A stretch of 64,000 nt of DNA from assembly GCF_003325355.1 (NCBI RefSeq), contig NZ_CP030850.1, positions 124,001-188,000 of the forward strand, in the 5' to 3' direction. The notes under the pieces were generated by a model that worked only from the letters and a program-made list of their open reading frames with translations, searched no databases and was not told where the DNA came from. This DNA comes from Runella rosea (GTDB taxonomy: Bacteria > Bacteroidota > Bacteroidia > Cytophagales > Spirosomataceae). A program made the translations under genes and the position numbers. This document shows, piece after piece, positions 63,579-64,000 of this stretch (positions are counted from its first letter, which is position 1; each line of letters opens with the position of its first letter).

Positions 63579-63606
63579 GGTGTCATTCTGTAAAAAGAGT
63601 GACACC
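63579..63606 (+). terminator. Hairpin between tssC and the PAAR gene
   Basis: Stem GGTGTCATTCT / AGAGTGACACC (one G-T pair), loop GTAAAA, 10 bp after the tssC stop and 17 bp before the PAAR start. No T tract follows, so it may slow transcription, protect the tssBC message end or set the ratio of sheath to spike rather than stop transcription fully. Confidence 0.5.
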
Positions 63607-63623
63607 CATTAAAAGACACAAAT

Positions 63624-64000
63624 ATGGGAAAGCCCGCTGCAGCTGTAGGCGACATGCACATTTGTCCGATGGTAACGCCCGGTACACCGCCTGTCCCTCA
63701 CGTAGGAGGGGCGATTTTACCACCTGGAGCGCCGACGGTTTTGATCGGGGGAAAGTTTGCGGCTACTTTTGGTAATATGTGTGTATGCACTGGCCCACCT
63801 GACAGTATAGTTCTAGGCTCTATGGGGGTGTTTATTGGTGGCAATCCCTCGGCCAGAATAGGTGACACAACCGCCCACGGTGGAAATATTGTGTTAGGTA
63901 ATTTTACAGTACTGGTAGGCGATTTAGATGTCTCTACTTTAACTCCTGCTAATATTGCTTTTCTGTTAGCATTCATCAATCGTGCTAATTCAGTTGTCAA
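63624..64000 (+). CDS. PAAR-domain spike protein, C-terminus cut by window end
   Basis: The reading frame from ATG 63624 runs open to the last base (125 codons seen). Residues 1-100 form a PAAR domain with repeated beta hairpins: KPAAAVGDMHICP, PGTPPVPHVGGAIL, PGAPTVLIGGKFAATFGNMCVCTGPPDSI, MGVFIGGNPSARIGDTTAHGG and NIVLGNFTVLVGD. Conserved Cys and His residues (HICP, MCVC, TAHGG) fit zinc coordination at the tip. From about residue 102 the sequence continues (LDVSTLTPANIAFLLAFINRAN in part), so there is an extension that may hold an effector domain. PAAR proteins cap the VgrG spike of type VI systems. Confidence 0.88.
   Translation, partial: MGKPAAAVGDMHICPMVTPGTPPVPHVGGAILPPGAPTVLIGGKFAATFGNMCVCTGPPDSIVLGSMGVFIGGNPSARIGDTTAHGGNIVLGNFTVLVGDLDVSTLTPANIAFLLAFINRANSVV

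Noticed and set aside
56198-64000. Extracellular contractile injection system (eCIS, Afp/PVC type) instead of a T6SS
   Set aside because: Two separate sheath genes (TssB, TssC with DUF5458 pattern) and a ClpV ATPase mark a T6SS; eCIS normally have no ClpV and different sheath genes. Baseplate genes beyond the window could still change this.
1-64000. CRISPR array, tRNA, rRNA, insertion sequence or prophage
   Set aside because: No regular repeats with spacers, no cloverleaf, no transposase or integrase motif and no phage structural genes other than the contractile-sheath relatives were found.

Overview
The window looks like chromosomal DNA from a Bacteroidota bacterium of the Cytophagales type (Runella/Spirosomaceae-like; genus is inference). 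Evidence: two large exported proteins end in type IX secretion (T9SS) type A sorting domains, promoters match the Bacteroidota -7 element TAnnTTTG, starts lack Shine-Dalgarno boxes, LytTR regulators occur, and metabolic genes such as fused isobutyryl-CoA mutase, YdeP-type molybdoenzyme, DUF4403 and OmpA/TSP3 protein fit that phylum. No rRNA, tRNA, CRISPR array, insertion sequence or prophage was seen.

Region 1 (1-28.5 kb) is mostly housekeeping and catabolism: the start of penicillin-binding protein 2, an exported gluconolactonase, a lipoprotein, a PhnA-like protein, sufB without sufCDS, a YdeP-type oxidoreductase, a GH42-like T9SS cargo protein, a Tat-exported Gfo/Idh/MocA oxidoreductase, a SUMF1-fold protein, a geranylgeranyl-reductase-like flavoprotein, a PQQ-type sugar dehydrogenase lipoprotein, icmF, rbfA, pheA (chorismate mutase/prephenate dehydratase), csaA, a GH20 hexosaminidase, DUF4403, the RNase P RNA gene, an OmpA-family porin and an exported alpha/beta hydrolase.

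Region 2 (28.6-39 kb) holds a LytTR regulator / histidine kinase / LytTR regulator island with two long, mainly non-coding divergent intervals that seem partly homologous, then an exported M20 amidohydrolase, an MscS channel, an exported RidA divergent from an exported D-amino-acid-oxidase-like enzyme, a CvfB-like RNA-binding protein and an M23 peptidase.

Region 3 (39.1-64 kb) is the most interesting part. A Hanks-type Ser/Thr kinase with a membrane anchor, an exported SUMF1-fold protein, two FHA proteins, two paralogous single-pass membrane proteins and a membrane-anchored PP2C phosphatase form a phosphorylation module. Its composition resembles the PpkA-TagR-Fha-PppA threonine phosphorylation pathway of the Pseudomonas H1 type VI secretion system (T6SS). 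About 10 kb further on, beyond a run of envelope genes (T9SS cargo, lipoprotein, FadL/PorV-like barrel, TPR protein, two unknown exported proteins), come a zincin, a ClpV ATPase, an unknown protein, a papain-like cysteine peptidase, an NlpC/CHAP-like enzyme, sheath proteins TssB and TssC, and a PAAR spike protein cut by the window end. The sheath proteins look like the Bacteroidota subtype T6SS-iii. The inferred picture is a T6SS-iii with a eukaryotic-type phospho-switch and three signal-less enzymes as candidate cargo. Baseplate, membrane-complex, Hcp and VgrG genes are not in the window and presumably lie beyond 64 kb.
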